A stretch of 64,000 nt of DNA, taken from contig CM056874.1 of assembly GCA_029876055.1 (NCBI GenBank), positions 8,866,001 to 8,930,000 of the forward strand, read 5' to 3'. This document shows, piece by piece, positions 51,977 through 63,264 of this stretch. Made by a program: the position numbers and the translations under genes. This stretch comes from Madurella fahalii. Its lineage: Eukaryota > Ascomycota > Sordariomycetes > Sordariales. The number at the start of each line of letters is the position of its first letter. The first letter of the stretch is position 1. The notes beneath the pieces are model-generated. The model saw nothing but the letters and a program-made list of their open reading frames with translations. It was not told the origin of the DNA and made no database searches.

Positions 51977-53761
51977 ATGCATTCCCCCCTCCTCCTCCTC
52001 CTCTTCCTCTCCCTCCTCTCACTGGCAGCCTTGCCAGCCGCCGCGTCCGACGCCCTCCCCCACCTCCGCATCTCCCTCACGCCCATCCTCAACACCACCT
52101 CGCGCCTCCCCTTCGTCACCGCCCTCAACGTCACCCTCACCTTCCCCCCTCCGCGCGATCCCTCCTCACCGCTGCTCGCCCTCCTGCTCAACTCAGGCGC
52201 GACCCAGACTCTCCAATACCCCAGCACCGCGCTCCACGCCTCAGACGCCGCGGGCGCGCTGCCGCTGACGCACGCCGACGAGACGGCGTCCGCCAACGGC
52301 AATGCGCAGCGCTACTACCGACCGGCGCCCGGGCGCCGGGTGGCGGGGGATCTCGTCACGGTGCAGTTCGTCGCGGACCCGCCCGGGGGGCTGAGCCGGG
52401 GCAACGGGCCGCGGATCGATCTCCGGCGGGAGCCGGGCCCGCTGGGGGGCCTGGTGGGGATGGGCGAGGGGTTCCTCCCGCGGCCGGTGCCGGCGGCGGG
52501 GCGGGAGGAATGGCGCGTGACTGTTCGGTGGGAGCTGGGCGGGCAGGGGCGGCCGGGGCCGCGGCCGGGGTGCGGGCAGCGGGTGAGGGCGGCTTCTTCG
52601 CTCGGCGAGGGCCGCGAGGTGACCGCTACCGGGGTGTTGGCGAGCGTGGTGGGGAGGAGCTATTTCGCGGTCGGGGCGGGGCTGAAGCGGTGGCCTTCGT
52701 GGGAGGAGGAGGTGGCGGAGAGGGACGAGGTGGCGATGTACTGGATGGGGGAACTGCCTTGGGAGCTTGGGGAGCTGGGGGCGAGGGTGGAACGGTCGAC
52801 CTCGGCGGTGAAGGCTTTCTTTGGGGAGGCGGATGATCCGTTTCGGGTGTTCTGGCGGAGGGGGAGAGGGGGTTACGGAGGGGCCGGCGGGTACCACTCC
52901 TTCCTGCTGGAGTTTGCCGAGCACGTGGAGGAGGAGTTCTCGGCCGAGGCGCTCCAGAATCTGATCTCGCACGAATCCATTCACGAGTATGCGCTCATGA
53001 ACCCGGTGAGGCAATACGATTACTGGTATAGGGAGGGCGTGGCGGTTTACTATGCTGTGATGGCGCCGTTCCTGGCCGGGGCGGTGGATAAGGGGTACTT
53101 TGTCCGCTGGATGAACAACAATGCGCAGGCCTATTACACAGGAAACACGACCGACTTGGACTGGCAGTACGTGTTGGACAACTACTGGACCAGCACGCAG
53201 CTAGTGAAGACGTCATATTTCAGGGGGTTTATCTATCTGGCACAGGTTCAGGCTCTCATTGCCCACGCAACCAACGGGACCAAGGGGCTGGATGATGTCG
53301 TTATCGAGCTTTACCAGCGGTACAAAGCACGCGAGACCGTGCAGAGCGAGCAATTCGTGGATGTTCTGGGTGGTTACATTGGAAAGACCGCTGCTGAAAC
53401 GAGCTTCGAGGAAATGAAGCGCGGGAGGCTCATTGTTCCCTCTTCGGATAGCTTGGCGCAGTTTGGGTTGAAGATGGTGAGAAGGGATGTCGAAAACCTC
53501 GAGCTCGGGTTTTCGGAGAGCAGCTTTGGAAGAGGCGTTATTGTTGGGCTAGTTCCAGGGTCACGAGCGGAGCAGGCGGGGCTTCGAGACGGGGACGAGA
53601 TTGTCCGCTTTTGGGTGTTCTCGACGGCCGGGGATTCGCTCGACAACAAGATGAAGGTGGTTGTGAGACGTCAGGGACAAGAAATACCGATACTCTATTG
53701 GCCGAGGAGCTATGACAAGGTAGAGAGTTACCAGTGGGTGGACGGAGACACAGTGGAATGA
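51977..53761 (+). CDS. Secreted M61 family peptidase with PDZ domain, 594 aa
   Basis: This is a zinc metallopeptidase of family M61 (glycyl aminopeptidase type). The signal peptide is Leu-rich (SPLLLLLFLSLLSLAALPAAA). Residues 25-310 form the N-terminal beta region and gluzincin entry; the zinc motif HESIH (HExxH form) is at 332-336 and the third ligand Glu353 follows in YREGVAVYY. A helical domain follows with TSTQLVKTSYFRGFIYL and DVVIELYQRYK, then a C-terminal PDZ-like domain at about 490-575 with GRGVIVGLVPGSRAEQAGLRDGDEIVRF. The architecture catalytic domain plus PDZ matches known members. Single exon. Codon use is extremely GC-rich in the first half. It acts outside the cell; the substrate is unknown. 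Confidence 0.95.
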   Translation: MHSPLLLLLFLSLLSLAALPAAASDALPHLRISLTPILNTTSRLPFVTALNVTLTFPPPRDPSSPLLALLLNSGATQTLQYPSTALHASDAAGALPLTHADETASANGNAQRYYRPAPGRRVAGDLVTVQFVADPPGGLSRGNGPRIDLRREPGPLGGLVGMGEGFLPRPVPAAGREEWRVTVRWELGGQGRPGPRPGCGQRVRAASSLGEGREVTATGVLASVVGRSYFAVGAGLKRWPSWEEEVAERDEVAMYWMGELPWELGELGARVERSTSAVKAFFGEADDPFRVFWRRGRGGYGGAGGYHSFLLEFAEHVEEEFSAEALQNLISHESIHEYALMNPVRQYDYWYREGVAVYYAVMAPFLAGAVDKGYFVRWMNNNAQAYYTGNTTDLDWQYVLDNYWTSTQLVKTSYFRGFIYLAQVQALIAHATNGTKGLDDVVIELYQRYKARETVQSEQFVDVLGGYIGKTAAETSFEEMKRGRLIVPSSDSLAQFGLKMVRRDVENLELGFSESSFGRGVIVGLVPGSRAEQAGLRDGDEIVRFWVFSTAGDSLDNKMKVVVRRQGQEIPILYWPRSYDKVESYQWVDGDTVE

Positions 53762-54491
53762 TGGTATAGATTAGGTGATGACAGCCTCACGGAAGCCGGG
53801 GAGAAGGGTGGGAGCCAAGAGCTTGCAGGACTCGCGCCACAGGATTGATTGCCTGTCATTCTTACATTGCCCCAGGAGACAGTTATAAACCCGAGCCATC
53901 TTGAAGGGAGTCGGCACTAGGCCGGTAACCTATTTTAGACAGGTTACGTATAATTCAGTATTCCCTATCTCCGAACTCAATGAGGGTACCGACATGGACA
54001 ATCTGTAGGACCCAGAACAACGTCTAAGCCAAGAGTTTTGAGCATGAAAGGTCCTTTTCCTCGGAAACTTGGCACCAGCCCCCCGCGGAGACTTGTGCCA
54101 GCCAAGGCTCTCAACGATCCAATACCAAGGAAAGCCAAGCAAACAAGTCCGAAAATCATTTTCCCTTCCGGCTGTCCCCGCTGGTCAAGACTTTCCGCCT
54201 GTAGGCTTCCGATGGCTGGGGAGACTTGGGCGGCGTGGCAGTGCAACGTCTGGGACCCGACTCGCCGTCGCCCAGCGTTTCGGCCAAGCCCTTGGCCGGC
54301 AGTCGACCACCCACGAAACTCCCTCGTCGATGACGCACCGATCCCGCACCTTGCCAGTCCGTTTTCAGCAAAAGAGCGACATTCCAGTTCATTTCCTTTG
54401 CAGTAATCCATGTGCCAGGTTGGGCGTTGCCGGCGGCCTCCCTGCGGGGCCTGAGTTTCGTTGACGAAGCGTCAAGACACGGAGGGGTGTT
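53762..54491. other. Gene-free stretch
   Basis: Overlapping frames on both strands have no recognised domain. A minus-strand frame (53977-54411) contains a hydrophobic segment (MIFGLVCLAFLGIG), but I do not support it as a gene. Confidence 0.4.
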
Positions 54492-55220
54492 TCAACGTGA
54501 CCATCGCCCAAAGCGCACCAGGAAAGGGAACTTATCCCGTCCCAGTTTGGGCACCTTCAACTCCTCAACGGCGGTCCAGGACAGACTTCGTCTTTTTTCA
54601 GACGATTTGTCGGCCGTCTCGACCGTCTTGATGGATCGGCGCCGCTTCGAGGGCTTTCCTGAAGGGTGAGGCGGGGTCGAGCTTGTCCGAGGCAGCGCCA
54701 TGACAGCCACTGGTGGACTCAGATCCACGCCCCCTTTTTGGATGCTCTGCTCAACGAGGAAGGCCTCGCTCTTGGGACGGTCCGGCCCAGTCTCGTGACT
54801 GGAGCTGCTGCTCAACGATTCCTCAGGCTTGCCGCGCATGAAAGCGAAAGGGAAATCAAGCTCGTCTCCAACTGTAGCCAAGTTAGCAACTTCCGCGGAC
54901 GGAGAAGAGGGATTGACGTAACCATGAGCAGTCCACAGTCGCGCATCGACCATGTATTTGAAGTATTCGCTGTTGGCACTTTCCATGGCATTCCGTGCAA
55001 ACCAGTCGGCAACCCACTCCTCAGCTGCCTTGACAGCGTTGGACTTCTGGCCCGGAATCAGAAGACGAGTGTCCCTGCTGGCCGCGAAATTCAAAATGAA
55101 TTGTCGTCTTGAATGCTCGGCGGCCGTCAGCGCTTTCATAATCTCCATCCGCTCCAAGTCCACGGGGGTAGACCGTCGTCTTCTCTCTCTGACGGCCACG
55201 TTTGCAGCCGCTGTAGCCAT
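54492..55220 (-). CDS. Hypothetical basic protein, 242 aa
   Basis: I do not recognise this protein. The frame begins at an ATG immediately preceded in frame by TAA (TAA-TCA-TCG-ATG), which supports the start. The N-terminal half has protein-like helices (RMEIMKALTAAEHSRRQFILNF, KAAEEWVADWFARNAM, SEYFKYMVDARLWTAHGY), and the C-terminal half is Ser/Pro-rich with a nuclear-localisation-like cluster (KPSKRRRSIK). It may be a nuclear protein or a chance frame; there is no intron and no neighbour that helps. Confidence 0.42.
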   Translation of the reverse strand: MATAAANVAVRERRRRSTPVDLERMEIMKALTAAEHSRRQFILNFAASRDTRLLIPGQKSNAVKAAEEWVADWFARNAMESANSEYFKYMVDARLWTAHGYVNPSSPSAEVANLATVGDELDFPFAFMRGKPEESLSSSSSHETGPDRPKSEAFLVEQSIQKGGVDLSPPVAVMALPRTSSTPPHPSGKPSKRRRSIKTVETADKSSEKRRSLSWTAVEELKVPKLGRDKFPFLVRFGRWSR

Positions 55221-58200
55221 CGATGATTATGCGTTTGTCTCGGGTGTTGAACACAAAACTGGTCAGGGATGTCGGCGATGGCGGAACGGTCGTTGTGCTT
55301 GCGGCATTGAGAGTCGGAAAACGCCGGGAGACACCCTCTTAAACGCAGGCTCGATCCAGAAACCCGTCGAATGCCTTTAAAGTACCAGGACCGCGTCAGC
55401 ACAGTGCCTCGGAGACAGGTGGCGTAGTTTGCCAACGCGCTGTTAGCTAGACGCTGTGAGCCCGTGTCCCCGGCCGTAGCGGAGGTTTCGTTTGGCACTG
55501 TACGCACAGATGCAAGAAACGCTCTCTCCACGTGAGAATATGAGTTCGGGCCCAACCAAAGCAAGACGATGGACCGTCGGCCTTGCTTGCTGGCAGACGG
55601 ACTAAGAGGCAAAGAAGCAATAAGCACGGCGGGATGGGTCTCGGCTGTTGGGATATTATCGGGGATATTAGAAACGACGGGATGCTCCTCGGCGGCTGTG
55701 GATGAAGAAAAGAAGTTAAGGTACCTTAATCCAGCCCAAAAAACGGGGTCCCAAGAACGGCCAAGTCGCGGCGGCTGGGATGGGAAGTGGGATCCGACCT
55801 GGCCCTTCCCGCTATTTTCGGAAGGTTCAGTCGAGCTTATCGAAGGGCTGACCAAGTCGCCGGAACGCTCGCTTAAGCGGCCGCCAAGAAACCGCCAAGC
55901 GTGCAAATCGAGACTTGGCGACGGCATTCAAAGCAAGAAAGTTTGTACTGGAGGGCCTGTGAGTGCGGGGAAACGGCGCAGTCTGTGTAATGTCAGGCCG
56001 GGTTTGCTTCTCTGCGCGGAGGTTTTAGGCAGATCTGGCTCTGGCGCCGCATTATGCCCAAGGGACAAGAAGGCATCCGCCTTGGCACATCCGTGTCTTG
56101 ATGAAATCCATCAGGCCGAACTGGGGAAGAGAGCAGCCCGTCAAGAACAGGCCCGATTGCGTTGGCCGAGACAAGCAGTCAGACGCGCTGAATCTTCTCA
56201 AGAGCGGTGTCTGCCCGCGTCGATGGGTCGAATCCGATCAGGGCTTGGCACCGTCAATCCCTGCATGGTTTAGGCGTGCTTGCATCGATGCTGACCGATT
56301 TCATCTTACGGAGACGGGGAAAGTTGACCGTCTAGACGAATCGGGTGTATTTACAGGTCTCGGGCTTCGTGGCATGAGCGGTACCGCTTTTCCATGGCTC
56401 GTCCGCTGCTGTAAGACAAAGCTATCCATGCTCTGATTGCTAGATTTATTTTCATTACCTCATTGCGGGCAGCGAGACAGCCAAACGGCGAGGTCTCTTC
56501 TCCCCTTCTCTTAGTGGCCGTAAGAACGGCCGAGTCACGCGAACTGGTGCGCTGTGATGTACCGGGCTACGTACGCAATGCTGTCTCACGGTGCTCAGAA
56601 GGCCAAACGTACGGTCCACAATACGCAGCGGTGATGGTGTGAGACATATTTGCTGTCGGAACAAGGCCTGGCAAACTGAACCGCTTAACGCCACCGCGCG
56701 GTTGTTGACCGTCAAGTGTTCCAGGACAAATGCCACTGCGAATCGCATCCATTCTCGCTCTCGACAGGCGCCGATGCCGCGAGCCAGCAACTGGCTTATT
56801 TGCTTGCGCCGACATCGGCAAAGTTCATGGAAGTAACCACGTGCACATATCCAATGGTGAAGTGCGAGGTCATCCGAACCAAACACGGAGACGGGACTGC
56901 AGAATGGGCGCACTTTGTTCCAGGACATCTGCATCATCCGACTTCCGGTGTGCGGTTGTGGCCGTCGGCCCGATTGTTGTGGTTGGAGTACCCGACCCCG
57001 AGGAAATCCGTACCAGCGCTATATAAAAGCACACCCGACAAGGCCCGCATGAGCCATAATTATTACACCGGCACCTCTCTGGCCATCCATATTCTGCGTT
57101 CAACACATCTCGCCATTTACCCTCCCCGGTTCTTGCTAAGGTATCTCGGAAATGGTAGAATAATGCCCAACATATCTTCGCCGAGTACATTAATATGGAG
57201 AACTCATGGATTATTGTAATACCCCAGGTATTTGGATATATTGTTCGATGTAAGTGCCCGATGGTATCAGGGCCTCTTCGTGAATACGATAAGTTCCATT
57301 TTATTAGTCATTCTGTAATTGACACGCAGCCTATTACTCAGAGGACACTCGCATCTTCACGCTTTGTCTTCGAATACTAACGTAGTAGTTCCTCCTTGTA
57401 TGATTATCCGATAATCTAATCGACGGCCTACAAAGACCTAGACGTCTAATCGTACGTTTTTCATGCACTTTAGTGTGACTAATTCGCGTACGGCTGAACA
57501 GCTTATCAGTGTCCCGGTATTCAAGTTGCTTTGCTAAACATAGTTTAGTGTAGTGTAGAAGCAGCACTATATATACCCCCAATCACTCACCGAACTCCAT
57601 CCCAGCACGTTCCCGTATCCGTGCCCTGATATATCAAACCTACAAACAATTAAGACAGCACCAGATTCGCTTCCTACTGCCAAAACAAATATGGCTCCGC
57701 ATTAGGTAGCGTAAGTATCCATCGCATTCCGAAAACCTACGAGATGCAAATACGCTCCTTGCCGCACGCGGTGCATTAGCAGAAGGCGGGTCTTTGTGTT
57801 GTCGCTATAAGGCATGGTGCGCGACTCACATTAGTAGTTCTTGGTTGCGTTTGGGGATGGTGAGCCGCCGCTGATGAGGAACCTACGCCATCAGGTGAGT
57901 GGAAGCGTGCGCGCTTCCGGCCGTTGAGACCGCTCTGCAAGTCATTCAAGTACCTAGGGTTGGGTTGGCGAAGTCCTCCATGATAAGTACCGAATCGTAA
58001 TAGATGGAAAAGGAGGATGCGATGAGAGCCTTCTTCGATGGTATTAATACAGAAGGGGCCACGTGCGGTCTGGTGGCGTGGCAGTGCAAGGTGGGCGGGC
58101 ACGAAGAACCTCAGTACTCACACTGCACGCATCATGGAGAACAACTAGCAATTGGTTGACGTGAAAACTTGCTCTTGGCAGGGAAAGTCGTGTCGCTCCG

Positions 58201-58519
58201 CCGCAAATGTGGCGCGCAGGTAGGTGCCTTGGATTGGCACCGTCTGAAGATTCCATCTCACCGCTAATTATTTAACCTCAGCGCTTTCTAACCTTTGACG
58301 TTTTGCTTATACCAAACTTACCGTTCCAGCTCTTTGAAGCGGTTGAATGGGATCACGCTGCCGAGATGGAAAGGGGAGGCCGTCAATGGGGAAAAGAATT
58401 CCTCGACGATGGATTTTCGACGCTCAAGACCATATCATCACGCACCCTAAGCTATACAATATCGCAAGACTACACTAAGGACCGCAAAGTGCAAACTCGG
58501 CGTTTGTGTGTGTTAGGTT
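55221..58519. other. Gene-poor stretch of 3.3 kb
   Basis: Several medium-length frames overlap on both strands between 55136 and 57219; none has a domain, signal peptide or convincing start. A good TATA-like box, CTATATAAAAGC, lies at 57019-57030 without a clear gene after it. The part about 57200-57700 is AT-rich. Confidence 0.45.
57019..57030 (+). promoter_or_regulatory. TATA-box-like element without a recognised gene
   Basis: CTATATAAAAGC is a near-consensus TATA box; the first downstream ATG is at 57050 and opens only a short frame. Confidence 0.35.
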
Positions 58520-59056
58520 ATGGTCATAGGAACAAGTGGCAAGAGATCGTGCAATCATAACGCTGAGGATGGGGCCGGCGGCATCGGCTTCAAGCGCAGG
58601 AGGTTGCGCAGTGACATGCAACAAGAGTCGCCCTACGAGACGGACGAAGACGGGTCAAGGTGTCGCTCCCGCAACAATTATTACGACTCTCATTCTGAGA
58701 CTTCCTCAAGCGCCATGCACAGCCGCTTCAAGAGCTGGAACGAATGCAAGGCGTTTCTCCGGGCGGAGATTCCCCGCCCCGTCCGGGCCGCGATAATACA
58801 GTGGCCTGAATCGTACTTCGAAATGGAATGCAAAGTCAGGCTTTCCGGCATCTTCAGGGAGGAGAGGGCTAAGACTGTCTGTGAGCTAGATAGGATTCTA
58901 GTGGCGATGAAAAAGTCTTATTTTGACGACTACGAGCAGTTGTGGTTCGAGAACTTGGAGTACCTTCTGGCGCCAGACGATTACATTTGCAAGCCAACTC
59001 CAGTCCAACCAGATGGTCTGGTGAAAGGCAAGCTTCTAGGGAGTGATATAGAGTAG
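58520..59056 (+). CDS. Hypothetical protein, 178 aa
   Basis: I do not recognise this protein. The ATG at 58520 is preceded in frame by TAG two codons upstream, supporting the start. It has a basic patch (GIGFKRRRLRSD), a Ser/Asp-rich linker and a helical C-terminal half (FKSWNECKAFLRAEIPRPVRAAIIQWPESYFEMECKVRLSGIFREER, LDRILVAMKKSYFDDYEQLWFENLEYLLAPDDY) that looks like folded protein rather than translated noncoding DNA. The stop lies inside the first copy of a 63-bp tandem duplication. No signal peptide or membrane segment. Confidence 0.48.
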   Translation: MVIGTSGKRSCNHNAEDGAGGIGFKRRRLRSDMQQESPYETDEDGSRCRSRNNYYDSHSETSSSAMHSRFKSWNECKAFLRAEIPRPVRAAIIQWPESYFEMECKVRLSGIFREERAKTVCELDRILVAMKKSYFDDYEQLWFENLEYLLAPDDYICKPTPVQPDGLVKGKLLGSDIE

Positions 59057-59152
59057 GAGACGGAGAGGGAGAGGAGGGGGGAAGAGAAAGGCAAGCTTCT
59101 AGGGAGTGATATAGAGTAGGAGACGGCGAGGGAGAGGAGGGGGGAAGAGAAA
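59027..59152 (+). repeat. 63-bp tandem duplication spanning a stop codon
   Basis: Two copies, 59027-59089 and 59090-59152, differ at one base (A versus C near position 38 of the unit). The unit starts GGCAAGCTTCTAGGG and its second half is almost pure purine. It contains the TAG of the preceding frame. Confidence 0.97.
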
Positions 59153-60481
59153 GACTAGCGAAGTTCCAAGCATCGCAATGACTACAGTACCATATCATCT
59201 CTGTTGAGAGGGGATCACCATAAAGACAACCTTCCTCAAATATAGAGAGCCGAAGGCGCAGCGCTTCACAGAGCACGTCACCATCACGGTCCCTTAGACC
59301 TGATGTCGATCCAATCCCCGTCTTACAGTACCGGACTGCGCGGCGGGAGGCCAAGCGAGAAGCTCAAATCCTGAATGGCGCAGCAGGCGTATGCTCAACA
59401 AGCCATTTGACCCGATGACGGGCACTATTCTCAACCTATGCCAACTAAAAGCAAGCCTCCCACCTCTCCTGAGGCATCCATCGCTCATTGTGGCAGTATT
59501 CCTTGAGATTGGAGATTGATATGCCCTCGCGATAAAGAGTTGGGCCACAAACTACGGTAGTAGGATAAAAGGAACTCGATAGGGAAAACGGCCAAGAACG
59601 AAACGGAGGAATTGAAGAAATAAGGGAAGAGCCTAAGACGATCGATCGGTTAGGAGACGAACAGTTGGTTTTCATATTCAACTCCTTGAGCTTACCACCT
59701 CTACCGTTTCTGCCGCTTGAACTCCACACCGCATCCGCCATTATAGAGTCAGCCTCGAGTTCCGTATATATAAAGTATTCTTAGACCCGGTGCGCCTGAG
59801 GAAGCTAGAGGGAATGGTGTTTCTGCATGACTTGGATCAGGTTAGAACAAGGTCCCACGTCGCGGTAATCCTGTTCAGGAGGGGAAGGAACCGCATCCGT
59901 AGCCACCATACCGAACGATTACCTCGACACTCGAATTGCTCCGCCCGCACCAGCATTGCGACAATCCCTCCAAACGCGTAATTTCCTGCGACCACCCGGC
60001 GTGGCAGAGGTTGCTCAATGCGGTAATGTCTGGGAGCTCCTCCAAGGGAGCAGGGAAAGAGCTGGCCAAGGCGCGCCTCGTGTCTCCTTCCTCGCCGACC
60101 TTCTCCACTAATTGGCCCACTTCTCGCAATCGCTGCACCCAGCAGCAGTTTCCAGTTTCCGACTGCTCTTCCCCGCGAATTCCTCCTTTATCAACACCAT
60201 TCCTGGAGCGTCGGTCGACCCGCGGTAGCCTCAACTCGAGCCCCTCCCCGCTAAACAGGATACAGAGCGGCGCGGTCGTGCAACGCAATCAAGAAGGTGC
60301 GGTTATTTTGTTTTCCTTCTCGTCACCTCGGCGGCGCATTAATTACCAGGGAAGGTCTAGTTCTCGTTGTTTTCAACCGCCTGCCTCAAATCCCACTCCC
60401 AATCGAAGCTTTCGAGAGTCACGCCCGACCCGACTGACGGACTTGCTACAGTGTTGAGCGTTGTCCATAACCGCGGATTTG
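59153..60481. other. Gene-free stretch and leader of the BTB gene
   Basis: No gene is supported. A TATATATAAAG sequence lies at about 59764-59774. A Ser-rich frame upstream of the BTB gene (about 59936-60457) is probably 5' leader. Confidence 0.45.
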
Positions 60482-62256
60482 ATGACTCCCACCGACGGCC
60501 AGGGGAGGCTCAGCACGCCGCACGAAGAGCGGCGTGCAAATGAGTCAAACAACCCAGCTGACACCAACATCTTCGGCACGCCTATCCCCCCAATTCTGAG
60601 CACCAGATTCTTGTTCGGGCCACCACTCTCCGGTATGAGCGAGTCGCCGGGCCAGATAGTGGCCTCCTGCCTCTCTACTTCTGGAACCAAAAGAAAGCTT
60701 GATGCTGCTTTTGCGGGCCCGCAGTCAGACTCATCCAACCCATCGAATCCTGGCAGTAGCCCTGGCCCGGTTGGTACGAACAAGCGTCTGAAAGGTACTC
60801 CATCTCCAGGGATTGCTGCTTCCAACCCTTCTTTATTGTTTCCGAGCGGGAAAGAGTTAGACCTTGCTTCTAGCAGCAACCCTACCGCAACCTCGAATAC
60901 GAGTCATTCGGACACGGCACTCTCCACAGGCCAAAGTGGCATATTCAACTTCAGCCGCGGGCCCCCCGCACCCCCGCCGCTCCTTATTTTTGGACATCTG
61001 TCGCGGGGTTCGCTACTGAACGCCACCAAGGTTAACAACGGCATCAAAGTGGAACGGGACCTAGAAACCCCAACTATTGGCGCATATTCCGACAACATCT
61101 CCAATTCCGCAGGCCCCACCGTGAAGGTCTTGGACTCTCATGGCGACCTGACATTGATCGCCGGAGGGGAGAGGGCCACCTTCCGTGTCTGTTCTCGAGC
61201 TCTCGCCCGCTCATCGCCTGTTTGGGATAAATTACTGTACGGTCCGTTCTCTGAGGGAAAGGGACAGCAAGATGGAACCAACTGGGAGATGGACCTCCCT
61301 GAAGACGATTCCAGGGGCTTGCTGGTCGTTTTGCAGGCAGCCCATTGTAAATTCGACGCCATTCCACGATTCCTTCGCTGGGAAGCTCTTTTCCACACCA
61401 GCGTCATAAGCGACAAATACGACATGGTTGGACTTCTGAAACCATTCTGGAGTCTCTGGATTGCGGCGTTGCCGGAAGAAGTTCACCCTGATGCCGAGCC
61501 TCTCATTCAGCTGCTATGGATCGCTCACAAGACCGGCGATCGGGAGCTATACGGAGCAAATCTCCGTAGGTTCATGACTTCCACTAGAAAGGATCCGAGG
61601 ACCATGAAAATCTTTTTGGAGGGGCAGTCCCAATCATGATCTTTCCCAGGACATCTACCTCGAGTCCCTAGGTATACTGGGTACGTTACATCCCTGCCCT
61701 ACGATATTGATCCGATACCCGACCCATCGGCCATCTAGGACATTTGGAACACGGGCGCCAGATGTTGATTGACGAAGTTGGCACAAGACTCAAACAAGCA
61801 ATGACTCATCTGACTCAAGTCGGGGCCCGAAATTGTTGTGCTTACAGCTCCGACGATTGGAAGCAAACGTGCTATTGTGCAATCCTTGGAGCCCTGTACC
61901 GTGTTCTTGGGGCCAATATCCACCAGCGCTGGTATCACGCCGGGGCCGAGGGCTGGGAGAAACGGGTGGCAATCAGCGTGCGGCTTCTGGTAATTAGGAT
62001 GGAGGAGGTACGGGCCGGAGCAGTCGCCGAGTCCAACATGAAAAGGCGGCAATCTGGCGCGCATCGCAACTGCACTCCCTGGGCAAAGTTCACTCTTGCG
62101 GAGGTCATGGCTATGCCGAAGTTCCAGAGCCTGTTTCTTGTGGATGAGGAGCATTTCCAAAGGCAGGCGAAGATGTCACGTGTCAGAAACTATGCTGCCT
62201 CCGACGCGACGGCGGGTACTACTAGCGGTGAGCTGCCCAAAGTAAGAATATTTTAA
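60482..62256 (+). CDS. BTB/POZ-domain protein with a one-base frameshift and one intron
   Basis: The start at 60482 follows an upstream TTG in the same frame. Residues 1-210 are Ser/Pro/Gly/Asn-rich with a basic KRKLDAAF-like nuclear signal. The BTB fold follows at about 218-330: VKVLDSHGDLTLIAGGERATFRVCSRALARSSPVWDKLL, then WEMDLPEDDSRGLLVVLQAAHCKFD and ALFHTSVISDKYDMVGLL. This is the arrangement of a large fungal family in which BTB is followed by a helical C-terminal region. The frame stops at 61637-61639, but removing one G from the GGGG near 61621-61624 continues it as LEGSPNHDLSQDIYLESLGILG. It then passes through a 58-bp intron (61681-61738, GTACGT..CTAG) into HLEHGRQMLIDEVGTRLKQAMTHL and ends at 62256. 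Either a sequencing indel or a recent inactivation. BTB proteins act as adaptors for cullin-3 ligases or as transcription co-regulators. Confidence 0.78.
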
Positions 62257-63264
62257 CAAGGGGGTCGATTCACCGGGGTGTTCCGGCTTAGTGTTTCTAA
62301 GGTTCGAATTGCAGTACGCGGGAGTCGGATCACGTCGAGATGATGCTTGACTGCAGGTGAGATATCGGCATTTCTGTACTCATTCAAGGCTTTCTTGAGG
62401 GGGAAATGGTAGGCCAAGTAAGTAGCCAATCATTAGAGGCCGGCCCAGAGCATCTCGTCCTCAGATATGTCTACGTGCTACAGTCAAGTCTACAGAGGGC
62501 ATTTTTCAAGTGCTGCAAGTTTATTATCCCCGGTGCCACAACATTGGTTACACGGTCTCGGCTGCAACGCATGATGACAGTATGGGGGGTATTAGTCGTA
62601 TGCAAGATATCTGACAGAGTCAAGGGTGAAAGGCCCTTACTCAGGTACCTTATTTAGTTCTTTGGGGCATGATGTAGCTCTAGGCTACGTATAAACCAGG
62701 TACATCTAGACCCGGAAAACCCCCCGCACAACCACTTGCCTTCTACCCAGTCATTTCCCTCCTCGCTAACATAAGTTTAAGTTCCCTGGTTAGTTTTATG
62801 GTGAGTATGTTTGAGTTCTTAACAAGTTGCATTCTCGGCCGATTCCACGTAATCCACAGTAGGTTTCTTGAAACAAGCCTTAATATAGCTCGGAATTGTC
62901 GCCGCATTCTCATAAATCCGGATTGAGATACATGGTTTCAACATCTGCGTTAATTAGCCCGTCGCTAATCTCTACTCAAGGAGAATCTAAAGTAATTGCT
63001 ACTTGATTGTTCTTGATAGTGCTGCTGAACCAGTCAACCGCAGCGGTATTCCCTTCCCCTCACATCTCAGTGCTTGATGGAGGAAGCAAGTTAGTGCCTA
63101 GAGTGTATGCTTTATTTGCTCATGGATTCGGCAACTGTTGTGCGCCTATAACTCTTGGGAATCCCATGATCCCGTCTTTCCCGCGGCTCGCAGGGCAGAT
63201 GTCACCCCCCCCCCGAAGTCCCGTCCCGGGCCCTGGTGGTAAAGCAGTAGGTGCAGAAAACAAC
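62257..63264. other. Gene-free, partly AT-rich tract
   Basis: No gene is seen. The segment about 62620-63010 is AT-rich. A CAGGTACCTTATTTAG motif resembling the recurrent palindrome lies near 62642-62657. Confidence 0.5.

Noticed and set aside
51859..52836. Second plus-strand frame overlapping the M61 peptidase
   Set aside because: Pro/Arg/Gly-rich out-of-frame translation of GC-rich coding DNA; the M61 frame has the motifs.
55569..56273. 234-codon plus-strand frame, with a 263-codon frame on the other strand nearby
   Set aside because: Neither has a domain, signal or start context; they overlap and cannot both be real.
59445..59741. 98-codon minus-strand frame
   Set aside because: No domain and amino-acid pattern looks random; a nearby TATATATAAAG reads for the other strand.
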